A stretch of DNA of 64,000 nucleotides from Odobenus rosmarus divergens (GCF_000321225.1 NW_004451510.1:272691-336690), one strand, 5' to 3'. Positions 33,075 to 45,389 are shown, counted from the stretch's first letter. Numbers and translations: made by a program. The notes: generated by a model from the sequence alone, not told the origin.

Positions 33075-33559
33075 TGACCCAGAGGGATCCAGTGAAAATC
33101 TCTCTCCTGGGAAACTGAAACTCAGACCTAGAGACAGGGAATCTATTGACTGCTACATGCCTCTGCAACAGTAATGGGATGGAAACAGTAACAGAGAACA
33201 GAACAGGGACCGGGGACGCTATGAGGACACAGAGACCAGAAAGTAGACAATGCCAATTTGCAGGCAGTAGAATGAAATTCTGAGAGGAAAAACGACAGAC
33301 AGGACACACTTCCTGGAGTTCTGCAGCGTTCTCTCTCCTAATTTCAGCTTCTCCTTAAAACCTAGACGTATTCTGACTTTTAAGTTCTGTGAAGCACACT
33401 TGTATATTTTTAAAAAATTATCCTTCCCTCCCCCCACCCCTTTTTATTTTTTATTAAAGGAGTTTAAGTTGACTCCAGTTATTTGAAAGCTAGGAGACTT
33501 AACTAATATAAACTTTTACCGAAGATAAATATTTCATTCTTCTTATCTCCTGCAGTCCT
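33074..33559. other. No recognised feature
   Basis: Nothing recognised in this stretch. Confidence 0.4.
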
Positions 33560-33905
33560 CCCCAACAAACCTGTCCTTTGGGGCTGCTTCACTTGATTAA
33601 GTTAAACTTGAACTGTATTTACATCATTCATATAATGTTCTTGTATCAGATTGTTTGAGCTCCTCTGGAGTAGTTATGGTCTATTGTGTAAACACAGCAT
33701 CGATGTGATTTATACAACTTTCATTATTTACCCAACAGACTACATAACTGCTCCAAATGAACCGTTATGACTGTCATGTGGCATAAATCCATCTTCAGGC
33801 ACTTTTGAAAGCATGACTCACTGTACTCCTTTGTGTAAGGGAATTTATGAAATGCACATTATCCATTCAATAAACTCTAATGTCTGCCTGATGAGGTTTA
33901 AAGCT
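33560..33905. other. Repeat-free block, candidate conserved element
   Basis: The stretch is AT-rich but not simple. It contains words such as TTGTGTAAACACAGC (forkhead-like TAAACA) and ATTAATCC, with no repeat signature. This is only a candidate. Confidence 0.25.
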
Positions 33906-34104
33906 AAATTAATCCACTGGAAAAAAAATTAAACATATGGATAAAGAAGAAATAATTCCTTATACTAACTAATGCTAACACCCCTACAGGAAGAAAAAGT
34001 GAATCCACAGTGTTAGTGTCTAGTCCACCTAAAACCAATTTGCAGTGTGCATTAATGTTTAATCTACTCAAAAGATCTTGTTTATTTTCTTCATGTGACT
34101 AAAG

Positions 34105-34205
34105 ACTAGGGCCATGTTGGTTTTGCTGACTATTTTGTCTGCAGCCCTTGGCACAGGACCTGGCATAGATAGATACTCAATACACTTTGCTGAACGAATG
34201 CCTGA
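34105..34205 (+). repeat. L2 or MIR3 3' end
   Basis: AGGACCTGGCATAGATAGAT, ACTCAATACACTTTGCTGAA and CGAATGCC match the 3' end shared by L2 and MIR3. Confidence 0.65.
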
Positions 34206-34214
34206 TTAAGGCCA

Positions 34215-34355
34215 TATAAATGATCTCATTCAGTTCTAGCAACAGCCCCATTTTCCAGATGAGCAACTATGACTCAGGGATGGTAAATAATCTCTTCAAA
34301 GTTGCATAAACTTGTAAGTGGTAAAACTGGAATCCAGTCTCTCCTCCCCCAAAGC
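34215..34355 (-). repeat. MIR fragment, antisense
   Basis: ATGATCTCATTCAGTTCTAG, CCCCATTTTCCAGATGAGC and AAACTTGTAAGTGGTAAAAC match antisense MIR. Confidence 0.7.
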
Positions 34356-35061
34356 TTAGTTATTTCAATTACGTCAAAAAGCACAAAAAATGCAGAGACA
34401 ACAAAACATTCCTGCAATAACCAGCATAAAACAAAAATCATGGATTCCAAAGAATTCAAAAACAAGCAAGTAAAACAGCTCAGGCTGGAAGTCAGGAGAT
34501 CTGTGTTTCCTTCAATTTGCTGCACGCATAGGCTAAATCACTTCATTTTTCTCATCTTTCCTTCCTGGTGTCCCAACTCCTTTTCTAAAAAGTGCAGTTT
34601 GGATACTTGTGTTTCAGTTGTCTTTATTCTCTTTTCCTTGGTCAGTACCTGAGAATGAGTGCCTCCTTCAATGTTCCTCCCTGGACACCTAGCTTTCCTC
34701 CCTCCCGTCCTGGCTCTGGAAGCCCAGTAACATCCTATCACTGCTTTCAACTGGGTAAATCAGTCACTACCGATGTTCATAAGAGGCCCTAGGCCCACCT
34801 CTCCAAGGAGGCTAAGAATTAGGAGAAATATGTTCTCATTAGTGACATTTACAGGTCTTACATTAATACCAGGGTGGATGGGTGGGGTTGTTCTCTCTCT
34901 CTCTTTTTCTCTCTCTTTCCTTTCTCTCTTTTTCAATTTTGCTGCATGTGAAAATCTTCCAGGGCTTTTGAGATCATATCAGGTAGTTAACCATCAGGGC
35001 GTCCTTGAGTGGACCCTGGTAAGAACAGTAATACCATCTTTCTTCTCAGCTGACATTACCA
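34356..35061. other. No recognised feature; CT-rich tract
   Basis: A polypyrimidine tract at about 34891-34935 is the only notable sequence. Confidence 0.45.
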
Positions 35062-35077
35062 GATGTGACCATTTTTT

Positions 35078-35266
35078 AAAAGATTTTATTTATTTGTTTG
35101 AGAAAGAGAGAGTGAGAGAATGAACAGAAAGAGCGGCAGAGAGAGAGGGAGAAGCAGACTCCCCACTGAGCAGGGAGCCCGATGAGGGGCTTGATCCTAG
35201 GATGCTGTGCTCGTGACCTGAGCCGAAGGCAGATGCTTAACCGACTGAGCCACACAGGTGCCCCTC
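35078..35266 (-). mobile_element. CAN-SINE, perfect TSD
   Basis: The direct repeat GATGTGACCATTTTT is at 35062-35076 and 35267-35281 with 15 of 15 bases matching. The body is complete from AT tail to the reverse-complement head. Confidence 0.96.
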
Positions 35267-35281
35267 GATGTGACCATTTTT

Positions 35282-36440
35282 AACCTCTGAATGAATGGTG
35301 CTCTGATGAGCATTCCTACCCTTAATCTGGCTTCGGTATCCTCTCAAGTGATGTTGACATAATCTTTGGTTCTTATCATCTTCTTTCAACAATAAAAGTG
35401 TGTCACAACCACACTTCAGGCAAGTTTGAGCCTGTGGCATGCAAAGGACATAGCCCCATGGTAAACTTCTTTTGTTCTAGGATCTACCCACATCTGGGGA
35501 TAGCATAGCTGGCTGATTGCTCATAGCCCCTTGGTACAAGAGCAGGGGAAGCCCATAGCTGCCAGAGACTGAGGCACATTGTGGCTTAAGCTGGGCTAGG
35601 TTGAGCTCAAAGCCCCACTTGGGACTCACAAGAAAAGTCTCCCAAACTTTTCAATTGCCCTCTGGAGAGCCTTAAGATATTCAAGTGGGACAACTCTGGG
35701 TGGGAAAATCTGGGGACAGACCCAATGGCATTTCTCTCCCTGCAGATCCAGTAGGCTCCCTTATTAGCTATCAGTGATGTGGATTTCAAAACTGAAAATT
35801 CAGCCTATGTGCTGTCTCTTAAAGTCAACTGTCAGGAGACTAAGCGGTTATTGAGGGGTGGGAGCAATTTTGAATCACATTGGGTGATTATTTAGGAAAA
35901 ATTAAAAAAAAAGTAGGGTAGATTAAATTGGAAAAAAAAAAAGGAAACAACCAAGCAAAAAAATAATAATAATAATAATAGCAGGAAAACAAATCCTACA
36001 CAAAGAGGATCAGAAAAGAAACAAAATTAAAGCCCCTGAATGGCATTTGAGTAATGGTGAAAGACAGAACCAACACATTGCCTTGTCCTTAAAATTCACA
36101 GAAATACCAGAGAATGATGAATAATACACATGCAATGAGGGACACAAAAATCTCTTCATTTCCATGTTCTCCAGAATTTAACTGAAATAAATCCCTGTTC
36201 CTATTTGAATGTGGCCTCGCTGGGCTTGGAAATCAGAAAACAATCCCCGCATGCGGAATTGGATGCTCACTAGCTAGCATTTAAAAATAGGAAATGAAAA
36301 TGAGTGACAAACTAGAACACTGGAGGGGAGAGAAAAAGAAATACTGCTTCCCTAGCCTTCTGCTCCTTCGCCGTCCAATCCATCCCACAGGCATAGTGGA
36401 AAATTGCTTTGCTTGCACTGGCAACGGGTTTTCACCCTAA
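35282..36440. other. No recognised feature; (AAT)n
   Basis: A-rich sequence with an (AAT)n run at about 35962-35980. Otherwise unrecognised. Confidence 0.45.
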
Positions 36441-36745
36441 GTTATTGAAAAAGCAAATCAAGGTTTTTTAGATCCTTGTAATTACAAAGCTAAAAAGCAG
36501 TTGGAAAAATATATTCAGCACCTTCAGCACATCTGATGTGACTTCCTGGCGACACTTAGAGCAGGGGCATGCTGTTGAGGGAGGATTTTTCTATTCAGTT
36601 CCGCAGCCCATTCTAAAAGAAAAAGAATTCTTAGCACCATTTTTCCATTAAGTGAATTCAGTTAATTAGCTTCGCAAACAGAACCCATGCATTATTCAGC
36701 AGCAGACATTCATCAAAATTGTCTTTCCACAGCCAGCCCTTCTTC
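36441..36745. other. Repeat-free block, candidate conserved element
   Basis: Words such as TCAGTTAATTAGCTTCGCAA (TAATTA homeodomain core) and CATGCATTATTCAGC occur without any repeat signature. This is only a candidate. Confidence 0.25.
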
Positions 36746-37480
36746 TCACCTCTCAGTGTGATGGGGCCAGGCTCCTTCCATTAGGAGAAGCATTTGAGGC
36801 AGCACTGACATAGGGGTTTGGGTGGAAGACAAGGACATCTGAGCCATATTGGAGAGTGTGTGGATTAGGGGGGGGAGGGTGGATGAGTGCATGAACTGTG
36901 AAAAAGAGTCTGAATGAGCTCATGATTTGAGAAAGAAAAAAATGCAGTGGTTCACTTGTGGCCTCCCTGGCGAGTGTGCCCTGGAGAGATTTCGATGCCT
37001 CATCATATCCGTTGAGATCCAGTAACCCTGATTCATGATTTTATCACAGTTGGGCTGAGCAACTGGCCACACACATGCACAGGGAATAGATTCTCTAACC
37101 ACTCCCAGTGAGCACCACATGTAGCTGGGGAGGAAAGCCCGGCAAGAATCTCAAGACTTGGTCTGCAGTTCACCCAGAGACTCTATTCTAGGAAAAGGAG
37201 AGTAATCCAAGCCACCCATCTGGATTTTTGGATGCAGTTGACCATATGGCACAGCAGATTCTAGGAATGTTTAAGCCTGTCCATTGTGTTCTCTTGGTAA
37301 TGAAGAAACAGTCTAAGAGATGGCAAGTAGTTGTGCAAGATCTCCCTGTTGGCCGGCAGCAGAGCCCCACCACCCCTGTTGCTTGACTACTGCACGTCAG
37401 CCTCAGGACAGCCTTGAAAATCAGCTTCTCTGCCATCTTCTGTCTTGTGATTTCTTATTCTCTATTCTCATTGAGAGGCT
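36746..37480. other. No recognised feature
   Basis: Nothing recognised in this stretch. Confidence 0.4.
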
Positions 37481-37484
37481 TTCA

Positions 37485-37645
37485 GGGGTAGTGGCTTCTG
37501 TAGACAGTCAGCTTGGGTTTGAATCCAGCTTCTGTCACTTATCCACTCTGGGATTTGGGGCAAGTTATTTAACTCAGCTGGGTCTAAGTTTTCTCTCCCA
37601 TAAAAATAATTCCTATGAAGATATGGATGACTTAATGCCTGTAAC
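37485..37645 (+). repeat. MIR SINE
   Basis: CTTGGGTTTGAATCCAGCTT, CTGTCACTTATCCACTCTGG and GGCAAGTTATTTAACTCAGC match sense MIR. Confidence 0.85.
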
Positions 37646-39245
37646 ATGACCTAGCTCCCCCTCCTTACTTCCCTACTCTCTTTAAGTAAGAGGCTTCATC
37701 CACCTGTGAGAGACATGGGGACAGTGACTCATCAGGCTGATGGCCCATAAGGTACAAGTAAGGCTAATACACTACAGTCTTGAGGTGGACAGTTTTCTTG
37801 TCTACCTAGCATTCTCGCTGTTTTCTCAGAATAGAACACTCCTTTCTCGGCCCATTATTTCTTTACTCGTTCCATTCATGTGGTCACTGAGTCAGTCTCT
37901 CTGTTCTTAGATGGTCGTGTCCCACGGGCCACAATTAATTTGTCCAGTAGTGGGCACCGAAACCAAATGGAGCAAATAGGTCATTTAGCTGGATTTTTCC
38001 AACATTAACTGAGGGGGAAAAAAACTTCTCATTTTTAGTGAGGGAACAGCAGACAGAGAATTTTGACATTTGCCATGTGGAAGGAGCTGGACTCCAATGA
38101 CAGAAAGTGAAACCATCAAAGTAAGAAGCAGAGATGAGCTAGAAAAAGTCTTTGCATCATTTAAGTTCCTAGATTAGCTTTTCCTGAAGCCCAACTTCAT
38201 TTCTATCTTTGATATGTTTGGCTTCTTCACCTTTTGTTTGTTTGTTTGTTTGTTTGATTGGGTGAGATACCCCAATATCCAGTATCCATCCATTGAATGG
38301 TGTCTTTACCTAAGTGCTTCTGTCCAGTAGGTATGTGTCAAGGGTATGTCACCTTTCTTGCATGGTTCACTTAAGGAATAAGTATTATCTCTAAGGCCCC
38401 TGATTCCTAGTGGGTACATGTGTTTTATCTTTACATGCATTTAAATACAAGATCTGCCATTTGTTAGATGACATGCATGTCAATCTTCGTGGGGATCACT
38501 TATCTGCAAGAGGGCAGTGATAATAACTCCATCATAGTGCAGTTATTAGAATTAAGTAAAATAATACTTGGTTTGTGAGAGTGCATTGTACATTAAGATG
38601 CTATGCAAGGATTTGATAAGGCATGACCTTTGTCATACTACATTAAACCTTCCACAATCCAGAGTCTAATATAAGGAAATCTTCCCATCACACTCCCCCT
38701 CTATGATTTTCATATGGATTGCTAGTATGTAGCATAATTGATAAGTTGCAATCTAAATGCCACCAATTTGTATTTCTTCAGTAAACCGTCAGCTAGAACT
38801 CTAAAGCAGCTTAAATACGGAAGCAAAAGAAGCCAAGGATCCTACTAGTTTGGAAATCATCCCTTGTCAGATATGAATGTACTTGACACACGCTTGACAA
38901 GTCATCTGAACAATTATTAAGTCACTAGCAATGATTCCAAAAGGAAAATCTCCAAACCTTCTGGGTTGTGCATTTCATGTCTTTGTCCTTGGTTTTGTTT
39001 GGGAGTGAGATTTGAGAATCCACTGGGGCTGAGAATCAAGGCATCTCATTTTGGGTCATCAGGAGGGAAGAGTAAAGCAGACGATTAATTCAGTTTTCAT
39101 AATCAGTGATTTAAACAGAACAGACAGTCTGTCACTTTTTAAAATGAAGGTTTCTAGCAATTTATTAGGCAGAAGAAATATGAATGGCCAGCCAAGAGAA
39201 ATGGATGAAAGAAGAATTTCATCCTTGAATTTTTCTTATTCGAAG
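37646..39245. other. 1.6 kb without recognised features
   Basis: Only (TTTG)n near 38233-38257 stands out. Confidence 0.45.
38233..38257. repeat. (TTTG)n simple repeat
   Basis: About six TTTG units. Confidence 0.9.
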
Positions 39246-39247
39246 TT

Positions 39248-39420
39248 TATGACAATTGGTAACGTTTACTGAACACCAACTATGCAGCAGGAGATTTATA
39301 TGTAGTTCCGCCTTCCTGACACTAGTTTCCTTATTCCACAAATGGAGAGACTGAGATTCTGAAATGCGACGTGACTAACTTGAATCTAGGGCTGTCTGGG
39401 TCCAAACCACTGCTTTCTTC
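39248..39420 (-). repeat. MIR SINE, antisense
   Basis: CGTTTACTGAACACCAACTA, GTTTCCTTATTCCACAAATG and TGAATCTAGGGCTGTCTGGG are a decayed antisense MIR. Confidence 0.65.
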
Positions 39421-39756
39421 CCATGCTGGACAGACAGGACCTATTAGAGGTGAGTTGGGCGGTAAAAGGCGTGCCGCTGGTTATGATAAACGATGTGTCT
39501 GAACCACATATTTATTCTATGGCAAACAACTTTTCCAAACCACGCAATGGGCCCCCATTGTTTCTGAGTCTTGCCCACAATGAATGTTATCTCCTCATCC
39601 AGTGCATTCTTGAGCTTATGAAGGGACTTCTCCAGATGTACTCCCCAATCAGGAAGTGTGAAGAAATCCAACTGTGTGCAAGCCATTCAAGGAATCTGCC
39701 AGCTTACAGGAGGAATTGAAGAACTTATCTGCCAAAGCAGTTGATGACCTCCTTTT
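39421..39756. other. No recognised feature
   Basis: Frames of 98 codons (plus) and 80 codons (minus) overlap here antiparallel. No domain was seen, and I treat both as chance. Confidence 0.45.
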
Positions 39757-39876
39757 CCTTTTTTTTTAAAGTTTATTTATATATTTAAGTAATCTCTACA
39801 CACGACGTGGGGTTTGAACTTATGACCCTGAGATTGAGAGGCACGTGCTCTTCTGACTGTGCCAGCCTGGTGCCCT
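39757..39876 (-). mobile_element. Short CAN-SINE variant
   Basis: TAAGTAATCTCTACACACGA, ACGTGGGGTTTGAACTTATG, ACCCTGAGATTGAGAGGCAC and CTGTGCCAGCCTGGTGCCC are the short, older tRNA-Lys SINE form without the GA-rich block. No clear TSD was seen. Confidence 0.88.
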
Positions 39877-39926
39877 TCTGAGGTGATTTCTTAACTGAGA
39901 TGAGAACAATTTCATCTGTAGTAAGT

Positions 39927-40050
39927 CAAAAAAAACAAAAAACAAAAAACAAAAACAAAAACCAAAAATGGAAAAACCCCAAAACAAACCAAAAAAAGCA
40001 AAACACCTCTAAATTTCTCTCTGGGAAAAAAACAAAAAACAGAAAGAAAC
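39927..40050. repeat. A-rich low-complexity (AAAAAC)n
   Basis: Runs of A interrupted mostly by single C bases. Confidence 0.9.
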
Positions 40051-40466
40051 CCCAAAACTTTTACATAGAGATTGAACAGCGGCTGTTGTAGTCATTATTA
40101 CAACTGTTGTGATTATTATGACTACTTATTAAAAGTACCATCAATCAGGCCTCATATAAGAGCCCCCCTTGTGAAAAGGGTTCGGGGAGACTGAATTGTC
40201 GTTTATTTTCCAATTTGCCTCATGCACAGCAGTTTCTACCACAAGAGGCCTCCCAGCACTAAATTCCTGTTCTTAAGAGAATGTCTTTCCCTCTGCTAGC
40301 CTCTCCCTGACACACTAGCTTAAATAATACTGCACTTGTGCCTGAAATTCCAAGATTAGTGGTTCAATCTGCTACAGTAAATGATCTTCCTCCTACAGCC
40401 TTACTTGAAAATGGTGGTTTCTCCACCTCATGTTCAACCTTAGATGTCTTTAGATGAATTTCTCTA
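40051..40466. other. No recognised feature
   Basis: Nothing recognised in this stretch. Confidence 0.4.
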
Positions 40467-40482
40467 TCAGCACATATTCTTT

Positions 40483-40663
40483 TTTATTTGAGAGAGAGAG
40501 AGAGACAGTGTGAGGGGCAGAGGGAAAGGGAGAGAGAGAATCTCTAGCAGACTCCCTGCTGAGCCTAGAGCCCAACATGGGCTCTATCACAAGACCCTGA
40601 GATCATGACCTGAGCTGAAATCCAAAGTCAGATGTTTAACTGACTGAGCCACCCAGGCTCCAC
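40483..40663 (-). mobile_element. CAN-SINE, older subfamily, perfect TSD
   Basis: The direct repeat TCAGCACATATTCTTT is at 40467-40482 and 40664-40679 with 16 of 16 bases matching. The body has AAATCCAAAGTCAGATG and ACCCTGAGATCATGACCTGA. Confidence 0.95.
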
Positions 40664-40813
40664 TCAGCACATATTCTTTGTCTCTCTATCAGGTATTTAC
40701 AATTTTTGCTTTATAATCTTAGTGATTTTATTTTAAGTCTTGTCTCTCCTAAACATAAGCTATTTCACAGCAGAGAAATCACTGGACTTCTTTTCCTTTT
40801 TAGCCATAATCTT

Positions 40814-40986
40814 TTTTTTTTTTTTAAAGATTTTATTTATTTATTCATGACAGAGAGAGAGAGAGGCAGAGGGAGAAGCAGGCTCCCAAGGAGCAGGGAG
40901 CCTGATGCGGGACTCGATCCCAGGACCCTGGGATCATGACCTGAGCCGAAGGCAGACACTTAACCATCTGAGCCACCCAGGCGCCC
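40814..40986 (-). mobile_element. CAN-SINE, 20-base perfect TSD
   Basis: The direct repeat TCCTTTTTAGCCATAATCTT is at 40794-40813 and 40987-41006 with 20 of 20 bases matching. The head and body are close to the arctoid consensus (CAGGACCCTGGGATCATGAC). This is probably one of the youngest insertions in the window. Confidence 0.97.
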
Positions 40987-41006
40987 TCCTTTTTAGCCAT
41001 AATCTT

Positions 41007-43184
41007 GAATGGGCATAAAGCTGAAACAGATTTCCTTTGCTAGGCCCTGGGGCCTTTATTCATCACATGTTTACCAGGCACTTTGCTGGACTGAGCACAC
41101 AGTAGTGTCTCTTCTTTCATGTGGTTTTCTCCCATAAACAAGTGAATAGTGATGAGATAAGAAAATCTCATACAATATCAAGAGAATGGAATATGATAGA
41201 AAAGCAGCAATGTGAGGCCCGTGGGTTGAGAGAACCCCAAGCTGAGGGACCAGCAAGCACAAAGCCCTAATGTGATATCCAAGGTGCCATGTCCTTTCCC
41301 CACGGTGAGGGGTGAAAAGCCCAGGAGTATGAGACTTAGTGAATGAAGTTCTCTTTTATAGGGAAAAATGGAAGTTGAGGGGGACCAGGATTAGAGGAAT
41401 CAGGTCTTGAATAAAAATATGAAAACTCTCTTAGGTATTTTATATTCACTAAAATGATACAGCAAACCACACATCAGAAGGGAAGATCAATGATGTTTAT
41501 CTATTTAAATTGGTAATAATTCTTATCCCTCGATTAATTTCTAATAGTCTTCAGGCAAATTTCCCCAGTGTGGAAGTAGATAACAAAACTGAATAAGAAG
41601 AAGTGTGGGCAACAATATCTCAAGTGTTCTTTGAAGAATAGAAGCCATATTATGAAGTCTGAGGTCCAAAGTGTTAAACTCACATCACCTCATCTGGTAT
41701 GAAATTCAGGGTAGGCACCCTGCCTCTGAACCCATGATAGCCCGATAAGTAATGAACTGCACACATGCCCATCATCAATGCTTAAGGCACAAATGAATAT
41801 TTGAGAATTAAATTATTCTGCCTAGAGCCAGGGATTTGAAGGGGAAATCCTACTTCACAACAATATCCTTTCCCATTTTCAAATAGTCTTATAAATCTTT
41901 TAAAAAATGTCCCAGTCCTTAGTTTGTAACTAAAGGCCCTCCCTGATATGCTTCCAATCTTCCCATCTAGTTAACAACTCCCCTCTTTATCCTCCAAAGT
42001 TCAGAGCACTTGAGGAATAGGCACATGGATCAAACTGATGATGGCAAGACACCAGCTTTATATTTGCTAAGCTTCTTGCATCTATAATTGCAATTTTTGT
42101 GATTTTGTGACAGTCCACTCAAGAATGAATTTGGATCTACTGAGCAAAATGCTTTCTCAGAGTTGATGCCTTATTTCCAACGTATCCTCCTGTGTAGGGA
42201 CCTATGGGTTTCCACCCTTGATTTCAAAAGCAGTTCTTGGCCATGACAATGTGTTCTTTCCACATGGAACTGGGACAAGTTGTGCAGGCTCAGATCTTCT
42301 TCCCATTTTCATCAGTCAGAATTGTCACCCCTCCTTCCTGGGCAGCTGGGAAACAGACAGAGACAGAGGCACAGATAGAGACACACAGAGAGAGAGAGCT
42401 CACACAGATAGGCTACTTTTGCAGACTTTTTAAAATGGCAATATGGAATCTGTCTAGGGGATTCTTCCTAACACTTAGCAACTTTTTGATCTCTTAATCC
42501 ACTGGGCAATCAAGGGTGTATGTTTTACTAAAGCAATTTTTCTCCCACCCGCCTTAAACTATACCTCTTGGTGGGCAAGTTAGTTTTCACCCAGACAGGA
42601 TACTGAAATGGTTCAGAATAGCACATTTATGAAATCAACTCTGAAGCCACGCTGTACCTTGAGTTGAAACACTGACTCCAATTCTACTTCCTTTTTCAAC
42701 TCATGCCACAGCTCCTTTGTCCAATATAGCTCAAGAGCTGTTCATCCGGGCAACAGCACAAAACCATCACAAAAAATACAGTAGTAGCAGAACGAAAATA
42801 TCCCCGCTTTGAATAATATAACCGCCTTCTTCTTATTAAATCCTGGGGGTAACATAAAAGGCTTCAGATTAAATCCCTTGGCCATTTTAAGTTAAAGTCT
42901 GAAGAAATTAAAGTCCAAATCCTTCTCTACAGTGCCTAATTCTGTTTAGTTTCTGCCAGGGGCGTCTTACCTAGATGCTGAGGTGTAAGCAGAAGGCTTT
43001 TCACAGCTGGTACCTGGTGATCTCTCATTGGACTGGTGATCCCTGAAATTGAAGGAATTCAAAACTGAGTCTCACATTGTACGGAGGCTATTTGAAGAGT
43101 CCCCAAATTAGCAGGACATACTTATTATAGCAGCAGGGAGGGCCATCGGAGATACTCTTGTCATTTTTGCAAAATGGCCCTGTC
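41007..43184. other. 2.2 kb without recognised features
   Basis: Only a GACA/GA-rich simple stretch at 42355-42405 stands out. Confidence 0.45.
42355..42405. repeat. GACA/GA-rich simple repeat
   Basis: CAGACAGAGACAGAGGCACA and GAGAGAGAG form a purine-rich strand. Confidence 0.8.
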
Positions 43185-43985
43185 ACAGGTTGGCTTTCCT
43201 GGGAAGTAGATTCTGAAACAGTGTGTAGTATGTAGGATGTGTATTAATGAGGTCCCAGGGGATTTAAGCTTGAGAAAGGGAGGACAAGGAAACAAGGAGG
43301 TAAAGGGAGGAAAGTAGTGATATAGGCCCCAGACAGCATTGGCTAAACTCCACAGGGAGCTAGAAGGATTCAGAATCATCCCGAGTTTCAGGCCAAGGTG
43401 CCAGGACTCCTGCCTCACTGACCAGGCACTGAATGTGGGCTGTCCAGACAAGGATGTGACCTGGGGCCAGGTGGCTTTCTGCATCTGAGGCAATCCCTGG
43501 GTGGGGCTGACTGTTGAAGGGAAGGCTATCTCCGCACCAATGGTCGTCCCAGCAGGTGAACAAGTAAAGGGGCCATCATTCCCACCACTTTCCAGCAATA
43601 CATCTTGCTCTAGTCTCCCAGTTCTCCATGTCACCTACCCAAAGCTTTAAGTGTCCAACCTCCATTGAGTCCAATGCTACTCCAGGGCTGAGTGATGCCT
43701 TCATCTGGTAGAGGAACTGCCACTTCTGGGCATTTGAGGAGGCAGTTTAGCCCCCTTCCAAAGGTCTACCATCACTGCTTCTTGCTATGCAGTGAATTTC
43801 CTTGGTCCTGAACTCTGACCCTCGGGGCCACTTCCTTGTCCTCCCTATGTTTGCTTTTGCTGCAGAATCCCTTTTAGCAAATTCCTGAAGCTAAGCTGCC
43901 GTTGATGATTCTACCACCTAAGGCCTAGGGGCCTTGCAAGGACCTAGATCTCTGCCACAGGCCCTTCTCAGGAATCCTTCTATTT
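43185..43985. repeat. Unclassified interspersed repeat, LTR-like
   Basis: TGGCTTTCCTGGGAAGTAGA, GGATGTGTATTAATGAGG, ACCAGGCACTGAATGTGGGC and GGTGGGGCTGACTGTTGAAG have the feel of a dispersed mammalian repeat, but I cannot name its family. A 157-codon minus-strand frame inside it (43161-43634) starts with GTG and has no domain. Confidence 0.35.
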
Positions 43986-43994
43986 TTAGCACAA

Positions 43995-44555
43995 AATGTC
44001 TAGTTCTTAATTGGTATATTCACTTTGGAAAACTCTCTAGCAATATCCACTAAAACAACCTAAACATACCCCTTGACCCAGAAATTCCACTCCTAGGTGT
44101 GTGCCCACAGAAATGCAAACATAGGCACACCAAGAGACATGCACAAAAATGTCCTTAGCAGCCCTATGATAACAGCCACAGATTGGAAACAACCTCAGTG
44201 GTCATTAATGATGATAAATATAGTGAAGAATCGTCATATAATGGACTTCTATGCAAACTATTGCTACATATGCAAAACATGGAAGCTTCTCACAAACATA
44301 ATAAGACACAAAAGGGTATGCACTGTATCATTTTATTCATATAATGCTCAACACCAGACAAAACAAAGTTATGCTGCTTAGAGACAGGGTAGGGTTACTC
44401 CTGAGGGGGTAGCAATCAGAAAAGGACATAAGGGCAGTTTCTGAGACTGGTTACACAGTTGTGCACAGTTTGTGAAAATTCAGTGAATTGTATGCACGCT
44501 TATGATTTGTGCACTTTGTATGTTGCTCCTAAATGAAAATTTACTAAAACATAAA
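43995..44555 (+). repeat. Old L1 (L1M-type) 3' end
   Basis: AATTCCACTCCTAGGTGTGT, GAGACATGCACAAAAATGTC, GATTGGAAACAACCTCAGTG, GTATGCACTGTATCATTTTA and GTGAATTGTATGCACGCTTA follow the L1M 3' end in sense orientation. Confidence 0.82.
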
Positions 44556-44615
44556 AATCAATACAAGATTTATTCCTAGACCTTGAATCATTAGTTTCTA
44601 GCTCAATAACAGCAA

Positions 44616-44825
44616 TGAGGGGCACCTGGGTGGCTCAGTTGGTTAAGTGTCTAACTTGATTTTGGCTCAGGTCATGATCTTGGGGTTGTGAGATCAAGCC
44701 CTGTGTTGGGCTCCATGCTCAGCGGGGAGTCTTTTTGAGATTCTCTCTCTCCCTCTGCCCCTCCCCTTGCTTATGTGTGCGTGTGCTCTCTCTCTCCAAA
44801 ATAAATAAATAAATCTTAAAAAGAA
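44616..44825 (+). mobile_element. CAN-SINE, older subfamily
   Basis: The head is GGGGCACCTGGGTGGCTCAG, then TTGATTTTGGCTCAGGTCAT, a CT-rich block and AAATAAATAAATAAATC. Short flanking repeats AATAACAGCAA and AATAACAGCA are the probable TSD. Confidence 0.93.
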
Positions 44826-44836
44826 AATAACAGCAG

Positions 44837-45389
44837 CAACATTTCTTCCTGCCTCCTCATATTTTTCAAACGTGGTATACATCCCTGATGTAATTAACTT
44901 TCCCTGTATTGTTCCCCTTTTCCTTTTGGGATGGCTCATCTAAGTTTTTCCCATTTTAACAGTACTTTAAAGTTGTTTCCTTCTGCCCATCAGGCTAGCC
45001 CCATTTTCGGAATCTGAAACTGTTCTTTACTTTTAATCTTGTTTTTATGCATTTTTTTCTAACATACTCTTTATTTGAGATTTTTTTTCTTGGGGTACCA
45101 ACTCTTGTTACAGATTTGACGACACTGAGATTTAGCCAACCAAATGAATCCATCCATTGCTCAACAAAATCTTGTCTTCCTTCACTTCCTTGAGTAAGAA
45201 AATCCCACCCAGGAAAAGTCTCCATTCAACTAACCTCCAGGCTGGACATAAGCTTGTTCTCCCATTGTCTTGTCTTGCTTCCTTTCATAGATCTCAACTT
45301 TCTTGTGCTTTCTCTTTAGATTGATCATATTCCCCTGGTTTGCCCGTGACAGTCTTGGTTTAATCCTATTGGTCCAATAAAATTACATG
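44837..45389. other. No recognised feature
   Basis: Nothing recognised in this stretch. Confidence 0.4.

Noticed and set aside
43161..43634. 157-codon open frame on the minus strand
   Set aside because: The first codon is GTG, composition follows the surrounding repeat-like DNA, and no domain is visible.
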